DNA of 64,000 nt from Ktedonobacter sp. SOSP1-85 (GTDB taxonomy: Bacteria > Chloroflexota > Ktedonobacteria > Ktedonobacterales > Ktedonobacteraceae). Positions 18,089-27,345 of the stretch are shown piece by piece (the stretch's first letter is position 1; each line of letters begins with the position of its first letter). The stretch spans positions 6,177,501 to 6,241,500 of the forward strand of contig NZ_BNJI01000001.1 of the NCBI RefSeq assembly GCF_016587415.1. The letters are read 5' to 3'. A program made the position numbers and the translations under genes. The notes under the pieces are model-generated. The model saw nothing but the letters and a program-made list of their open reading frames with translations. It did not search any database and had not been told where the DNA came from.

Positions 18089-20269
18089 ATGGAGCACAAG
18101 GACGTTCAGGCTTCCTCGCAGGAGTATGAACCGGTAGGTCAGGCTGTGGCTTCGTCTAAGCAAGCGCCAGACGAACAAGATGGATTACTAAGGGAGGAGG
18201 ATCCCTCGCTTCTGGCCCGTGCGCAACTGGTCCCAGGAAAGTTGCCAGGGCATGAGCGTATTCGCATTGTGCGCCCAAGTCATTCCTCACTCCGGCGTGT
18301 TGGAGAAGGAGTGTTGGAGGCGACGGAGGCCTCACTAGCCCCCAGAAGTGGCAGTGAGCGCGTCACCTACCGGGTCAAGCGCTTCTTAATTGGTTCGCCA
18401 CTCACTACTGCCCAGGCTGCTCACGAGCGCTTAACCAAGTTTAAAGCCCTGGCAGTGCTCTCCTCGGATGCGATCTCCTCGGTCGCGTACGCGACCGAGG
18501 CCAGTATGGTGGCCTTGCTCGCGGCAGGGGCGATGGCAACTGGTATAGTTTTTCCCATCAGCATCGCCATTGTGCTCTTGCTGGCCATTGTGGCCATCTC
18601 TTATCGCCAGACGATTCCCGCCTATCCCGGTGGTGGTGGCTCCTATATCGTCGCCAAGGATAACCTGGGTACTCTGCCTGGCCTGGTCGCCGCGGCCTCG
18701 CTCTTGATTGACTATATCCTCACAGTATCGGTAAGCGTCTCCTCAGGCGTCCAGAACCTTGCCTCGGTCTTTCAGGGCCTGGGACCGTATGTGGTTGCCA
18801 TCGATGTTGCGCTCGTGATCTTGATTACGATTGTGAACCTGCGCGGTATTCGTGAGTCTGGCTCTGTCTTTGCCATCCCCACCTACTTCTTTATCGCAAG
18901 CGCTGTGATCATGATCGTTGGTGGACTCTTCAGGGCCTATCTCATCGATCAGCAACCTTTTATGGCTGCTTTCCATCCTCCTACAGGCATAACAGGTACG
19001 GAGCCAGTCTCGATCTTCTTGATCCTCAAGGCCTTTGCCTCGGGCTGTTCGGCCATGACGGGTGTTGAGGCCATCTCCAATGGCGTGCCTGCCTTTAAAA
19101 AGCCGGAGACGAAAAACGCAGCCATCACGCTGACCTGGATGGCTAGTATCCTGGCGACTTTGTTTATTGGTATCACCCTGCTGGCTATGGCCTATGGTGT
19201 CACGCCTCAAGTTGGTGGCAATCCTACCGTTATCGCCCAGATTGCGCAGAGGGTCTTTCAGGGACCTTTTGCCTTCTTCTTCCCCATCTTCCAGTTGTCA
19301 GTGCTCTTTATCCTGGTGCTGGCGGCAAACACGAGCTATGCTGACTTTCCCCGCCTGGCGTCTCTGCTGGCGCGCGATCATTTCTTGCCGCACCAGTTCG
19401 CCTTCCGTGGTGATCGCCTGGCCTTCTCAACGGGTATCGTTGTCCTGGCTATTTTCGCGAGCGCGCTCCTGATCATCTTTAAGGGGAGCACTGATGCTTT
19501 GATCGGCCTATATGCTGTCGGTGTCTTCATGTCCTTTACACTCTCACAGAGCGGAATGGTCATTCACTGGTGGCGCTTGCGCTCGACGGAGCGCGGCTGG
19601 CAGCGCAAGATCAGTATTAACGCGCTGGGCGCCTGTACTACACTGGTGGTTGCGCTGGTGATTGCCTCGACGAAGTTCTTAGAGGGGGCCTGGGTCGTCG
19701 TAATCCTGATCCCGATTCTGGTGCTGATGTTTATGAGCATTCATAAGCACTATTATGGCGTTGAGCGGCAGCGAACCACGACGGTGCCCGGACGCGCGGC
19801 GGAGATCAAGCATCTCTTTATTGTGCCGATTGCAGCTATGGATCGCGTCTCGGTCCAGAGTATCGCCTATGCGCGCTCGATTACGCAAAACGTGGTCGCG
19901 GTCCATGTCTCGATCGATGAAGGGGATACAGACAAGGTGCGTGCGACCTGGCAGGATTGGGCCAAACGCCTGCCAAGCGATGATAAGACCATGCTGGTCG
20001 TGATTGAGTCGCCGTATCGCTCGCTCTATCGCCCAATCCTCGATTATATCGATTCGGTGAAAGAGCTCTATCCCGAATTTACAATCACCGTGCTTCTGCC
20101 CGAGTTTGTGGTCGCGCACTGGTGGGAGCATTTCCTGCACAACCAGACGGCCTTGCGTCTGAAGGCCGCGCTGCTCTTCCGCCCAGGTATTGTGGTCACG
20201 AGTATGCCCCAACACCTGCCCTCGCGCACCCCCGACATGGCCGAGGTCGCGGAGTTGAGTGGCCGCTAA
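18089..20269 (+). CDS. kimA: KimA-type potassium transporter (APC superfamily)
   Basis: This 726-aa protein has a ~95-residue hydrophilic N-terminal extension, then a 12-TM APC core, then a ~120-residue cytoplasmic USP-like tail (LFIVPIAAMDRVSVQSIAYA ... IVVTSMPQHLPSR). The core start VKRFLIGSPLTTAQAAHERL and the blocks LTKFKALAVLSSDAISSVAYATE, SYRQTIPAYPGGGGSYIVAK and FASGCSAMTGVEAISNGVPAF match Bacillus KimA (YdaO) closely, as far as I recall that sequence. KimA is a high-affinity K+/H+ symporter inhibited by c-di-AMP. Position next to kdp supports a K+ role over amino-acid transport. No ydaO-type riboswitch is recognisable in the leader. Confidence 0.85.
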   Translation: MEHKDVQASSQEYEPVGQAVASSKQAPDEQDGLLREEDPSLLARAQLVPGKLPGHERIRIVRPSHSSLRRVGEGVLEATEASLAPRSGSERVTYRVKRFLIGSPLTTAQAAHERLTKFKALAVLSSDAISSVAYATEASMVALLAAGAMATGIVFPISIAIVLLLAIVAISYRQTIPAYPGGGGSYIVAKDNLGTLPGLVAAASLLIDYILTVSVSVSSGVQNLASVFQGLGPYVVAIDVALVILITIVNLRGIRESGSVFAIPTYFFIASAVIMIVGGLFRAYLIDQQPFMAAFHPPTGITGTEPVSIFLILKAFASGCSAMTGVEAISNGVPAFKKPETKNAAITLTWMASILATLFIGITLLAMAYGVTPQVGGNPTVIAQIAQRVFQGPFAFFFPIFQLSVLFILVLAANTSYADFPRLASLLARDHFLPHQFAFRGDRLAFSTGIVVLAIFASALLIIFKGSTDALIGLYAVGVFMSFTLSQSGMVIHWWRLRSTERGWQRKISINALGACTTLVVALVIASTKFLEGAWVVVILIPILVLMFMSIHKHYYGVERQRTTTVPGRAAEIKHLFIVPIAAMDRVSVQSIAYARSITQNVVAVHVSIDEGDTDKVRATWQDWAKRLPSDDKTMLVVIESPYRSLYRPILDYIDSVKELYPEFTITVLLPEFVVAHWWEHFLHNQTALRLKAALLFRPGIVVTSMPQHLPSRTPDMAEVAELSGR

Positions 20270-20273
20270 AGTC

Positions 20274-20335
20274 TTATGGTAGATAGTGAAGAGTCCCCTG
20301 GCGGCCGCCAGGGGACTCTTCACTATCTACCATAA
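20274..20335. terminator. 62-bp perfect palindrome after kimA
   Basis: A 31+31 base perfect palindrome with no loop runs from TTATGGTAGATAGTGAAGAG to its reverse complement, centred on GGCGG/CCGCC. It starts 5 bp after the kimA stop and fits a strong, possibly bidirectional, terminator. Confidence 0.8.
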
Positions 20336-20513
20336 ATAACATAGATGGGCTTATATCCTGTCTCTTGCGTTTTCTTGTGTCAGGCTGTAGAATCATAGTG
20401 GTTCCACCTCTGTCTGGTATCGTGGGGCCCATGCAGGAGCAAATACTGTTTCCTCTCTCTCTCGCATGCGTCCACATGAAGCCAATCCCCAAGAAAGGTA
20501 GCATAGAAACTCA

Positions 20514-21917
20514 ATGTCAATCACTACTCGGCCGCGAACTATTGGAGAGTTGCGTGCAAGTGGCTACAAGGTGCTCTCGGTCAAAGAGGAGATGCGCAAA
20601 AACTTGATTGCCAAGATTCGCGCAGGTGAAGAGTTGTTCCCTGGGATTGTTGGCTATGAAGAGACGGTTATTCCTCAAATCGAGAATGCCATCCTTTCAG
20701 GTCAGGACATCATCTTCCTTGGTGAGCGAGGACAGGCCAAGACGCGTATGGCCCGTAGCCTGGCGAACCTGCTGGATGACGAGGTTCCCGTGATCGCGGG
20801 ATGTGAGATAAATGACAGTCCCTATGAGCCGATTTGTAAGGCATGTCGCGATAAAGTCGCCCAGTCTGGCGAAGAGGTAGAGATCGCCTGGTTGCCCCGT
20901 GATCGACGTTATGGTGAAAAATTGGCGACTCCGGATATAACGATCTCTGACCTGGTGGGTGAGGTTGATCCCATCCGTGTGGCGGAGGGGCGCTATCTCT
21001 CGGACGAGTTGACCATTCACTATGGCATGATCCCACGCACCAATCGCGGTATCTTCTGTATCAATGAGCTGCCGGACCTGGCTGAGCGTATTCAGGTGGG
21101 CCTGCTCAACATCATGGAAGAGCGCGATGTGCAGATTCGCGGCTACAAAATTCGCCTGCCCCTGGACGTCTACGTGGTGGCTAGCGCCAACCCCGAGGAC
21201 TATACCAATCGTGGGCGTATCATTACGCCGCTGAAGGACCGTATCGGTTCGGAGATCCGCACGCACTATCCCCGCGGCCTTGAGCATGAGATCAATATCA
21301 TGGAGGCCGAGAGCACGCACTTCCCGACCGAGGGGCTTGAGATCGTTGTCCCCAAGTTTATGAAGGAAGTAATCGCTGAGGTCACACAACTGGCGCGCAT
21401 CAGTAACGACATTAGCCAGCGTTCAGGTGTCAGTGTGCGCGTGTCGGTCTCAAACTTTGAGAACGTGCTGAGCAACGCTGTGCGTCGCGCCCTGCGCCTC
21501 AACGAGCGCTCGGCTGTGCCGCGTGTGAGCGACCTTTCGGCGATTCTGGCCTCGACCTGTGGCAAGATCGAGCTGGACGCGGTAGGGGATGTCAAAGAGG
21601 AGCGCGTGGTCCAGAAACTGATTAACTCGGCTATCCTCAACATCTTCGGCGAATACTTCGAGCAGCGCGACTTTGACCAACTGGTGGCGGGTTTTGAGAA
21701 GGGCCTGAATGTCCAGGTTGGAGATGATATGTCGTCCATGGAGTACGTCAACCAGCTTTCCAAAGTGGGAGGCTTGAGTAAGGCTATTGATAAGCTGAAT
21801 GGACGCGGCAACCCTGCGAGCATCGCCTCCTCCATTGAGTTTATTCTCGAAGGGCTGCACCTGAATCGGCGTCTCAACAAGGATGAGGTCAGAGGCAAGG
21901 TGCGCTATCGTCGGTAA
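20514..21917 (+). CDS. MoxR/ChlI-type AAA+ ATPase paired with VWA protein
   Basis: This 467-aa AAA+ protein is related to magnesium-chelatase subunit I and MoxR. It has a modified Walker A (FLGERGQAKTRMARS, residues ~71-85), a Walker B region IFCINELPDL and a sensor segment ASANPEDYTNRGRIITPLKDR. A small insertion with three cysteines (CEINDSPYEPICKACRDKV) may bind a metal. MoxR-VWA pairs act like chelatase- or chaperone-type machines that remodel or insert cofactors into client proteins. The VWA partner is the next gene, 99 bp downstream across repeat element B. The client is unknown. Confidence 0.9.
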   Translation: MSITTRPRTIGELRASGYKVLSVKEEMRKNLIAKIRAGEELFPGIVGYEETVIPQIENAILSGQDIIFLGERGQAKTRMARSLANLLDDEVPVIAGCEINDSPYEPICKACRDKVAQSGEEVEIAWLPRDRRYGEKLATPDITISDLVGEVDPIRVAEGRYLSDELTIHYGMIPRTNRGIFCINELPDLAERIQVGLLNIMEERDVQIRGYKIRLPLDVYVVASANPEDYTNRGRIITPLKDRIGSEIRTHYPRGLEHEINIMEAESTHFPTEGLEIVVPKFMKEVIAEVTQLARISNDISQRSGVSVRVSVSNFENVLSNAVRRALRLNERSAVPRVSDLSAILASTCGKIELDAVGDVKEERVVQKLINSAILNIFGEYFEQRDFDQLVAGFEKGLNVQVGDDMSSMEYVNQLSKVGGLSKAIDKLNGRGNPASIASSIEFILEGLHLNRRLNKDEVRGKVRYRR

Positions 21918-21920
21918 CTT

Positions 21921-21993
21921 TTATGCGGAAACCAACGTCGCTCACGCGACTAGCGCTTCCCCCATTCGGGGACAAGCGCGCTCAGGTTTCCGG
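21921..21993 (+). repeat. palindromic leader element, copy B
   Basis: This copy begins TTATGCGGAAACCAACG and ends GCGCTCAGGTTTCCG, with inner arms TAGCGCTT/AAGCGCG and the small hairpin CCCCATTCGGGG. It fills the gap between the MoxR and VWA genes and ends 23 bp before the VWA start codon. Confidence 0.85.
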
Positions 21994-22016
21994 AGAGGCA
22001 CTAAAGGATACGCGCT

Positions 22017-24206
22017 ATGTTTCAACGCTTTATAAAGAATCGCTACGGCTATACCCGCTGGGATGGCTCACAGCGTATCGATGGCCTTGATGCCGACGAT
22101 ATCCTCAAAGCGCTCTCCGATGACTACATGGAGAACGGCAACCTGCAACAGGCGCTTCGGCGCTTGATGCAAGATGGCGTGCGCAACGAGGATGGGCGGC
22201 AGGCCATGGGGCTGCGTGAGATCATGGAGCGCTTGCGCCAGAATCGTAGCGAGCAGCTCAATCGCTATAACATGGCCTCCGGCGTGATGGATGACTTGCG
22301 CGAAAAACTGGAAGAGATCAAGCAACTGGAGCGCGAAGGCATTCAGCGTCGCCTGGATGCACAAAATGGCGAGCAGCAACCTGGACAACAGGGTCAGCCA
22401 CAGCCTGGAGGCGAGAACCAGCAATCCTCCGGGCAACAGCCATCTGCTCGCTCCGGCTCTGAATCTCCTTCAGCGGAGAGTCAGCAGCCCGGCCAGCAGG
22501 GGCAGGAGGGTACTTCGGGCCAGGAGGGAGCCGGTGGCGACCAGCTCTCGCCTGAGCAGATGCGCAAGATGCTGGAGATGATCGCCAAGCGCAAGCAAGA
22601 GTACCTGGAGGGCCTGCCCCAGGATATTCCTGGGCAGATCAAGCAGCTCTCCGAGTATGACTTCATGGATGACCAGGCCCGCGAACAGTTCCAGGAGTTA
22701 CTGGCAAGCTTGCAGCAGCAGATGATGCAGCAATACTTCCAGGGTATGCAGCAGTCGTTGCAGAACATGACCCAGGAAGATGTGGCGAATCTGCGTGAGA
22801 TGATTCGCGATCTCAACAAGATGTTGCAAGAGCGCCAGCAGGGACTTGAACCCGACTTCGACTCCTTTATGCAGAAGCACGGGCACTACTTCCCTGGAGT
22901 CAACTCGCTGGATGATCTCATCGAGCAGATGCAAATGCAGCAGGCGGCGATGCAGGGTATCATGGATAACCTCTCGCCTGAGCAGCGCCAGGAACTGCAA
23001 CAACTCATGGATCAACTCATGGGTGATGACCGGATCCGCGTCGATATGCTCGAACTGGCGCAAAACCTGGAGGCGGTCGCTCCTATGGAGCAGGTCAGGA
23101 CGCGTTTCCCCTTTAGAGGCAATGAAACCTTGCCTCTGAACGAGGCCATGCGTATGATGGGCCGACTACAGCAGATGGAGGGTCTGCAGGACCAGTTACA
23201 GGAGGCGCGGCGCCTCGATGAACTGGGAGCCATTGATAGCGACAAGGTCAAAGAACTGCTTGGCGATGACGAGTACCAATCGATAGAGCAGCTCAAGGAA
23301 CTGATGAAGACCCTTGAGGAGGCGGGCTATATCGAGAAGAAAGGCAACCGTTGGGAGCTGACCGCGCGCGGTATTCGCAAGATCGGTCAGAAGGCCTTGC
23401 AGGACATCTTTAACAAGCTCAAGCGTGACGGCTTTGGCCGTCATGTCAGCCCCTTCCGCGGGGTTGGTGGCGAGCGAACTGACGAGAGCAAGACCTATCA
23501 GTTTGGCGACCCCTTCCTGCTCGACCTGCAAAAGACGCTGATGAACTCCATTAACCGCAAGGGCGCGGGAACGCCGCTCGCGCTTCAGCAGGACGACTTT
23601 GAGGTCTATCGTACAGAGTTTATGACCCAGTCTTCAACGGTGTTGATGATCGATATGAGCCTGAGCATGGTCTATAACGGTTGTCAGCAGGCGGCGAAGA
23701 AAGTTTCGGTGGCGCTGGAGAGCCTTATTCGCTCGCAGTTCCCACGTGATAACCTCTATATCGTAGGCTTCTCGTTTGTCGCACGTGAATACAAGTCCAA
23801 CGAACTGATGGAGTTGAGCCGCTACGACAATGATCGTGGCACGAATATGGCGCATGGACTGATGCTGGCTCGCCAGTTGCTTGCCAGGCATCGGGGCGTC
23901 AACAAGCAGATCATCATGATTACCGATGGCGGCCCGACCGTCTGGTATGAGGAACGCTATGGTGGCTGGCAGTTCGCCTTCCCCAGCCCCTACGCAGAGC
24001 AGCAGACCCTGCTGGAGGTCCAGCGCTGCACGCGCGACGGTATTACCATCAACACCTTCATGCTCTATGACGATGATTGGATGGTGGCCTTCGTCAACCA
24101 GATGGCAGAGATCAACCGCGGTCGTACCTTCTATGCCGACAAAGATAATCTCGGTGAGTATCTGCTGGTAGATTACCTCAACAGCAAGAAGAAATTCGTC
24201 TCGTAG
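22017..24206 (+). CDS. VWA-domain protein, partner of the MoxR ATPase
   Basis: This 729-aa protein has a Gln/Gly/Pro/Ser-rich linker at residues ~120-180 (QQPGQQGQPQPGGENQQ), a long helical Gln-rich middle, and a C-terminal von Willebrand A domain. The MIDAS motif DxSxS is in VLMIDMSLSMVY, followed by the conserved Thr (GTNMAHGL) and Asp (MITDGGPTVW). The arrangement resembles the BchD/CoxE-type subunits that work with MoxR ATPases through metal-dependent adhesion. It is in one operon with the upstream ATPase gene, and the ATG is at the end of the short leader that holds repeat B. Confidence 0.9.
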   Translation: MFQRFIKNRYGYTRWDGSQRIDGLDADDILKALSDDYMENGNLQQALRRLMQDGVRNEDGRQAMGLREIMERLRQNRSEQLNRYNMASGVMDDLREKLEEIKQLEREGIQRRLDAQNGEQQPGQQGQPQPGGENQQSSGQQPSARSGSESPSAESQQPGQQGQEGTSGQEGAGGDQLSPEQMRKMLEMIAKRKQEYLEGLPQDIPGQIKQLSEYDFMDDQAREQFQELLASLQQQMMQQYFQGMQQSLQNMTQEDVANLREMIRDLNKMLQERQQGLEPDFDSFMQKHGHYFPGVNSLDDLIEQMQMQQAAMQGIMDNLSPEQRQELQQLMDQLMGDDRIRVDMLELAQNLEAVAPMEQVRTRFPFRGNETLPLNEAMRMMGRLQQMEGLQDQLQEARRLDELGAIDSDKVKELLGDDEYQSIEQLKELMKTLEEAGYIEKKGNRWELTARGIRKIGQKALQDIFNKLKRDGFGRHVSPFRGVGGERTDESKTYQFGDPFLLDLQKTLMNSINRKGAGTPLALQQDDFEVYRTEFMTQSSTVLMIDMSLSMVYNGCQQAAKKVSVALESLIRSQFPRDNLYIVGFSFVAREYKSNELMELSRYDNDRGTNMAHGLMLARQLLARHRGVNKQIIMITDGGPTVWYEERYGGWQFAFPSPYAEQQTLLEVQRCTRDGITINTFMLYDDDWMVAFVNQMAEINRGRTFYADKDNLGEYLLVDYLNSKKKFVS

Positions 24207-24222
24207 CGCGAATCTTAGCAAG

Positions 24223-24271
24223 AGAAGATGGGTTGGGCTGAGGCCAGAAACCTCAGCCCAACCCATCTTCT
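24223..24271. terminator. terminator after the MoxR-VWA operon
   Basis: AGAAGATGGGTTGGGCTGAG forms a 21-bp perfect stem around a CCAGAAA-like loop, followed by GTTTCCTT. It lies 16 bp after the VWA stop and 16 bp before the epimerase remnant on the opposite strand. Confidence 0.85.
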
Positions 24272-24425
24272 GTTTCCTTGAGGTGCCTCACAGCAGGTCG
24301 TGGAGCGCTTGCTTTAGTTGGGGATACGCGAACTGGAATTGCGCCTCTGTCAGACGTTGGGGGAGAAGGTGCTGGCTGTCCAATACCACTGTTGATAGCT
24401 CCCCTATTGACCTCGTGAGAAACAA

Positions 24426-25004
24426 CTAAACCTCATCAAGAGCATAGGCAAAGCAGTGTTGAAGAATGGTTCGTCGATGGCGAAGACGCTCTTTGGCACG
24501 CACGAGTTCCTGACGCAGGTGAGCCAGATCCCGACAACACAGATTCTTGAGTTCGCGACGTTTGAGCAGGTTCCACACCTGTTCCTGCGGATTCACCTCA
24601 GGGGCGTAGCCAGGCAAGCGTTCCAGATGCACCCGTTTGCCCATCGGACTTGAAAGAAACTGCTTGACCACCTCTGCGCGGTGGATGGGAGATCCATCCC
24701 AAATGACCAGGAGTGGGCCCGAGATCTTGCGCAACAACATCCGCAAAAAACGCACGACATCCTCGGCGTTGTATGCCCGCTCTTGCATCTGCATGAAGAG
24801 CCGTCCGGTCTTTGTGATCCCTCCAATGGCGGAGAGATGATCGCGCGTCAGCCTCACACGCAGCACTGGTGTCTGCCCTCGCAGAGCATAGGTTCGCACG
24901 ACCATCGGCAACAGATAAAAGCCCGCTTCATCGACAAAGACTATCGTGCGGCGTTCCTGCTCGGCTTTTTTTTTAGATGGGGCCAGCGCTGCGTTTTCCA
25001 GCAC
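24426..25004 (-). CDS. IS630 transposase ORF B, DDE catalytic part
   Basis: This second frame contains the IS630 catalytic triad: first Asp in IVFVDEAGFYLL, second Asp in LLVIWDGSPIHRAEVV, and Glu in LPGYAPEVNPQEQVWN. The apparent start MLENAALAPSK is a read-in from the upstream frame. The functional product is probably the A-B fusion (about 330 aa) made by ribosomal slippage at A9. Confidence 0.92.
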   Translation of the reverse strand: MLENAALAPSKKKAEQERRTIVFVDEAGFYLLPMVVRTYALRGQTPVLRVRLTRDHLSAIGGITKTGRLFMQMQERAYNAEDVVRFLRMLLRKISGPLLVIWDGSPIHRAEVVKQFLSSPMGKRVHLERLPGYAPEVNPQEQVWNLLKRRELKNLCCRDLAHLRQELVRAKERLRHRRTILQHCFAYALDEV

Positions 25005-25432
25005 TTGATCGCTTGCTCATCGCGTTGGGTGGCTCGTTCGACCGGTTTCTGCATGCTGTAACCCAGCTTACGTACCAGATACCCACAATGATCGGGGTGA
25101 TAGCTCACTCCAAACTCTCGTTTGATCGCCACCGCCAGTCTCCGGCTATTCCAGATATCCCCGCGAAATCCATAGGCTGACGCTCCTTTCGCCAGCACGG
25201 CTGGGATTTGGGCTTGCTGCTCTGCCGTCAAGCGGGGCGTGGCTCCTTTCGCCGGATGCGCTTTAAGCGCTTCTTCCCCTCCTTCTCTTCCACTTGTCAT
25301 CCACTGGCTCACCGCTCCCTCCGTGACCCCCAGAGCTCCTGCGATATCTTTTTGTTTCCATCCTTGTCGTTTCAGTTCCCAGGCGCGTTTGCGCCTCTCT
25401 TCTCGCCAATCGGCTTTCTTTGGTGCTCCCAT
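24941..25432 (-). CDS. IS630 transposase ORF A, DNA-binding part
   Basis: This 163-aa first frame has a helix-turn-helix (RQGWKQKDIAGALGVTEGAV) and a second winged or HTH segment (TAEQQAQIPAVLAKGASAYG ... SYHPDHCGYLVRKLGYSM) that read the terminal repeats. It reads through A9 at 24966-24974 (minus-strand sense) and ends after PSRNAAR if no shift occurs. A -1 shift on the A-run leads into ORF B as ...KKKAEQERRTIVFVDE. Confidence 0.9.
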   Translation of the reverse strand: MGAPKKADWREERRKRAWELKRQGWKQKDIAGALGVTEGAVSQWMTSGREGGEEALKAHPAKGATPRLTAEQQAQIPAVLAKGASAYGFRGDIWNSRRLAVAIKREFGVSYHPDHCGYLVRKLGYSMQKPVERATQRDEQAIKCWKTQRWPHLKKKPSRNAAR

Positions 25433-26266
25433 GCCTCCTTTAATCGGCTCGATCCGCTCAAACTTTAGCTCTCTCTCACGAGGTCAATAATAGGATTTGC
25501 AGGGCAAAAGCTGGCAGAGGAAGCACGGAGGGTCGCTTCAAAACATGCTGTACCTCGCGAAGCAACTCTCGATTTGTCACTGCTTCTGGCGCGCATAGAT
25601 TGAAGGAGCCAGAGAGTGACTGTTGTTCAAGGAGGAACTGGATGGCTCTGGCAACGTCCACTTTGTGAATCCAGGGAATCCATTGCCTTCCATCGCCCAA
25701 CCGTCTCCCGAGCAGTTGCGCAAAGTGCAAAAGCGGAGGAAAGGCACCCACGTGTGTATCAAGCACGAGGCCTGTGCGCGCAATACAGCGCCTGGTCTGG
25801 GCAAGAGCCGTGGAGGCTTCCCACTCCTGGCAGACCTGCGCTCGGAAACCTTGACCAGGAAGGCAGGCTTCTGTGAGCAGTTCCTGCCCGCGATCCCCGT
25901 AATATCCTGATGCTGAGGCTTGTACCAGCACTTTCGGCGGCCCATAGCGTTCCATTGCCTGTATGATAGCCTCTCCAGCGCGCAAACGACTCTCCAGGAT
26001 ACGTGCGCGATACGACCGCGTCCAGCGCCAATGCGCCGGAGTCGCGCCCGCCAGATTGACGATAGCGCTCTCGCTGGTGATCAAATTCCCCCATCCCTGG
26101 GCAGATCTCGCATCCCAGCCAATGATTTTGATGTTTGTTAATCCCAGTTGGGAGAACATCTGAGTCGTTTGTATGGGGCGGCGGCTCAGGACGATAATAT
26201 CGTATCCCTGGGCGGCCAGGAGTTGCACAAGCGAGCGCCCAATAAGGCCTCTGCCGCCAGTAATGA

Positions 26267-27268
26267 TTACGCGCATTCCTCACCTCTCTTGCTGCCCTGT
26301 CTCGCTCTAAGTCTCCAGCCGAGCAAACCACAGAAGCCAAAGACCAGGGCGTTCTCCAGCCCATGGATCAGAATCATTTGGGAGATGGTGATGGTCCAGG
26401 CTCCGGTCGCGACTCCCAGTGCATAGGCGGCGGCAAACAACATGGTGAAGAACACAGCGGTATATGAAAAAAGAAGGAGTACTTGCGCGAGAAGGGAACT
26501 GGTTGTAGGCACAATGAAACGCAGACCCAACAGTGCGATCAGGATCATGCTAAGGGCTAAAAGGTCGGCAGGAGCAGTATCCAGGAAGTGCAGTTGGGTG
26601 ACCTGGGCAAGGGTCAGCCCTGCGGCCACCAGGATTGGATTGATAAGGACACCAAGAGCCGCAACTCGATAGGTCGCACGAGAAAGCGTACATGTTGTCG
26701 TTTGTATAACCCGACCTGTAAGGCCCGTGATGATCAGAGCCGCCATGGCAATAAAGTGAAAGTGAACAGCCGTGAGCAAGTCGGTATGCACGCCGAAACC
26801 CAGCGGCTGAAGCCCCAAACGTGCCAGCACCATCCATGTGCTGCCAATTGGCAGATAGAGGAGTGCCGCTGCCAGGCAGATATCAGGGAGCGTTCTTCTT
26901 GCCTGGAAAAGCCGGACCAGACCCAGCAGCGTGAGAAGGCCAGTAAACAGCAGCCATATGGCGGCAAATGCGGCGGCGAGTGGACCGGTAGCTAGCAGAA
27001 AGGAAACTCCACCAATGAGTGCGGCAAAGGGCTGTAAGAACAGAATCAGGGAAGAGAGCTGATAAAATTGGCGGGATTGTCTAGGGAGCGACACGAGTGG
27101 AACCATCAACGGCGTAATGACGAAGAGAGCCAGCAAAAGCAAAAGCTCCAGTTCGTTGAGGATAATCCAACGAAACCAGGCACCCATCACGAGCAGTACC
27201 CAGATGCTCCCTCCAAGCACAATACTGATGATGTTCCACCTGACCAGATCAAACGTCTTAAGCGACAT
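26267..27268 (-). CDS. YndJ-like integral membrane protein
   Basis: This 333-aa protein has nine to ten predicted membrane helices and begins MSLKTFDLVRWNIISIVLGG. A conserved internal stretch DLLTAVHFHFIAMAALIITG, with two histidines inside a helix, resembles the heme-copper-like HxH pattern seen in the Bacillus YndJ family. Function is unknown. It overlaps the start of the epimerase gene by 10 bp, the same neighbour arrangement seen in other genomes as I recall, so the two were probably translationally coupled before IS630 broke the epimerase. It is divergent from a TetR regulator. Confidence 0.65.
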   Translation of the reverse strand: MSLKTFDLVRWNIISIVLGGSIWVLLVMGAWFRWIILNELELLLLLALFVITPLMVPLVSLPRQSRQFYQLSSLILFLQPFAALIGGVSFLLATGPLAAAFAAIWLLFTGLLTLLGLVRLFQARRTLPDICLAAALLYLPIGSTWMVLARLGLQPLGFGVHTDLLTAVHFHFIAMAALIITGLTGRVIQTTTCTLSRATYRVAALGVLINPILVAAGLTLAQVTQLHFLDTAPADLLALSMILIALLGLRFIVPTTSSLLAQVLLLFSYTAVFFTMLFAAAYALGVATGAWTITISQMILIHGLENALVFGFCGLLGWRLRARQGSKRGEECA

Positions 27269-27345
27269 AATTGGTTCCTTCTATGCGGAATGCTCGAAGA
27301 GAATGCCTCTCAGGTAGCTAAATTCCTATGTAAAGCACTCAGTTT

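Larger units (their letters stand above)
24407..25487 (-). mobile_element. IS630-family insertion sequence, 1081 bp
   Basis: The ends are perfect 14-bp inverted repeats TTGACCTCGTGAGA (24407-24420 and 25474-25487). TA dinucleotides flank both ends (24405-24406 and 25488-25489), the usual IS630/Tc1 target duplication. It carries two overlapping ORFs that form one DDE transposase through a -1 frameshift. The terminal repeats, TA duplication and transposase are all intact, so the element may still be active. Confidence 0.95.
24288..26276 (-). pseudogene. TIGR01777-type NAD(P)-dependent epimerase interrupted by IS630
   Basis: The N-terminal part (26276 down to 25490) starts MRVIITGGRGLIGRSLVQLL, a Rossmann GxxGxxG start, and keeps SASGYYGDRGQELLTE and a WIHKVDVARAI segment typical of the YfcH/TIGR01777 sugar-nucleotide epimerase-like family. 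It runs into the IS element with a false end ...LQILLLTS. The missing C-terminal DUF1731-like tail is found on the far side (24404 down to 24288): GELSTVVLDSQHLLPQRL, then TEAQFQFAYPQLKQALHDLL, then a stop. Removing the IS plus one TA copy gives ...ALQILLGELSTVV... in frame. The substrate is unknown. The start overlaps the upstream membrane-protein gene by 10 bp. Confidence 0.92.
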
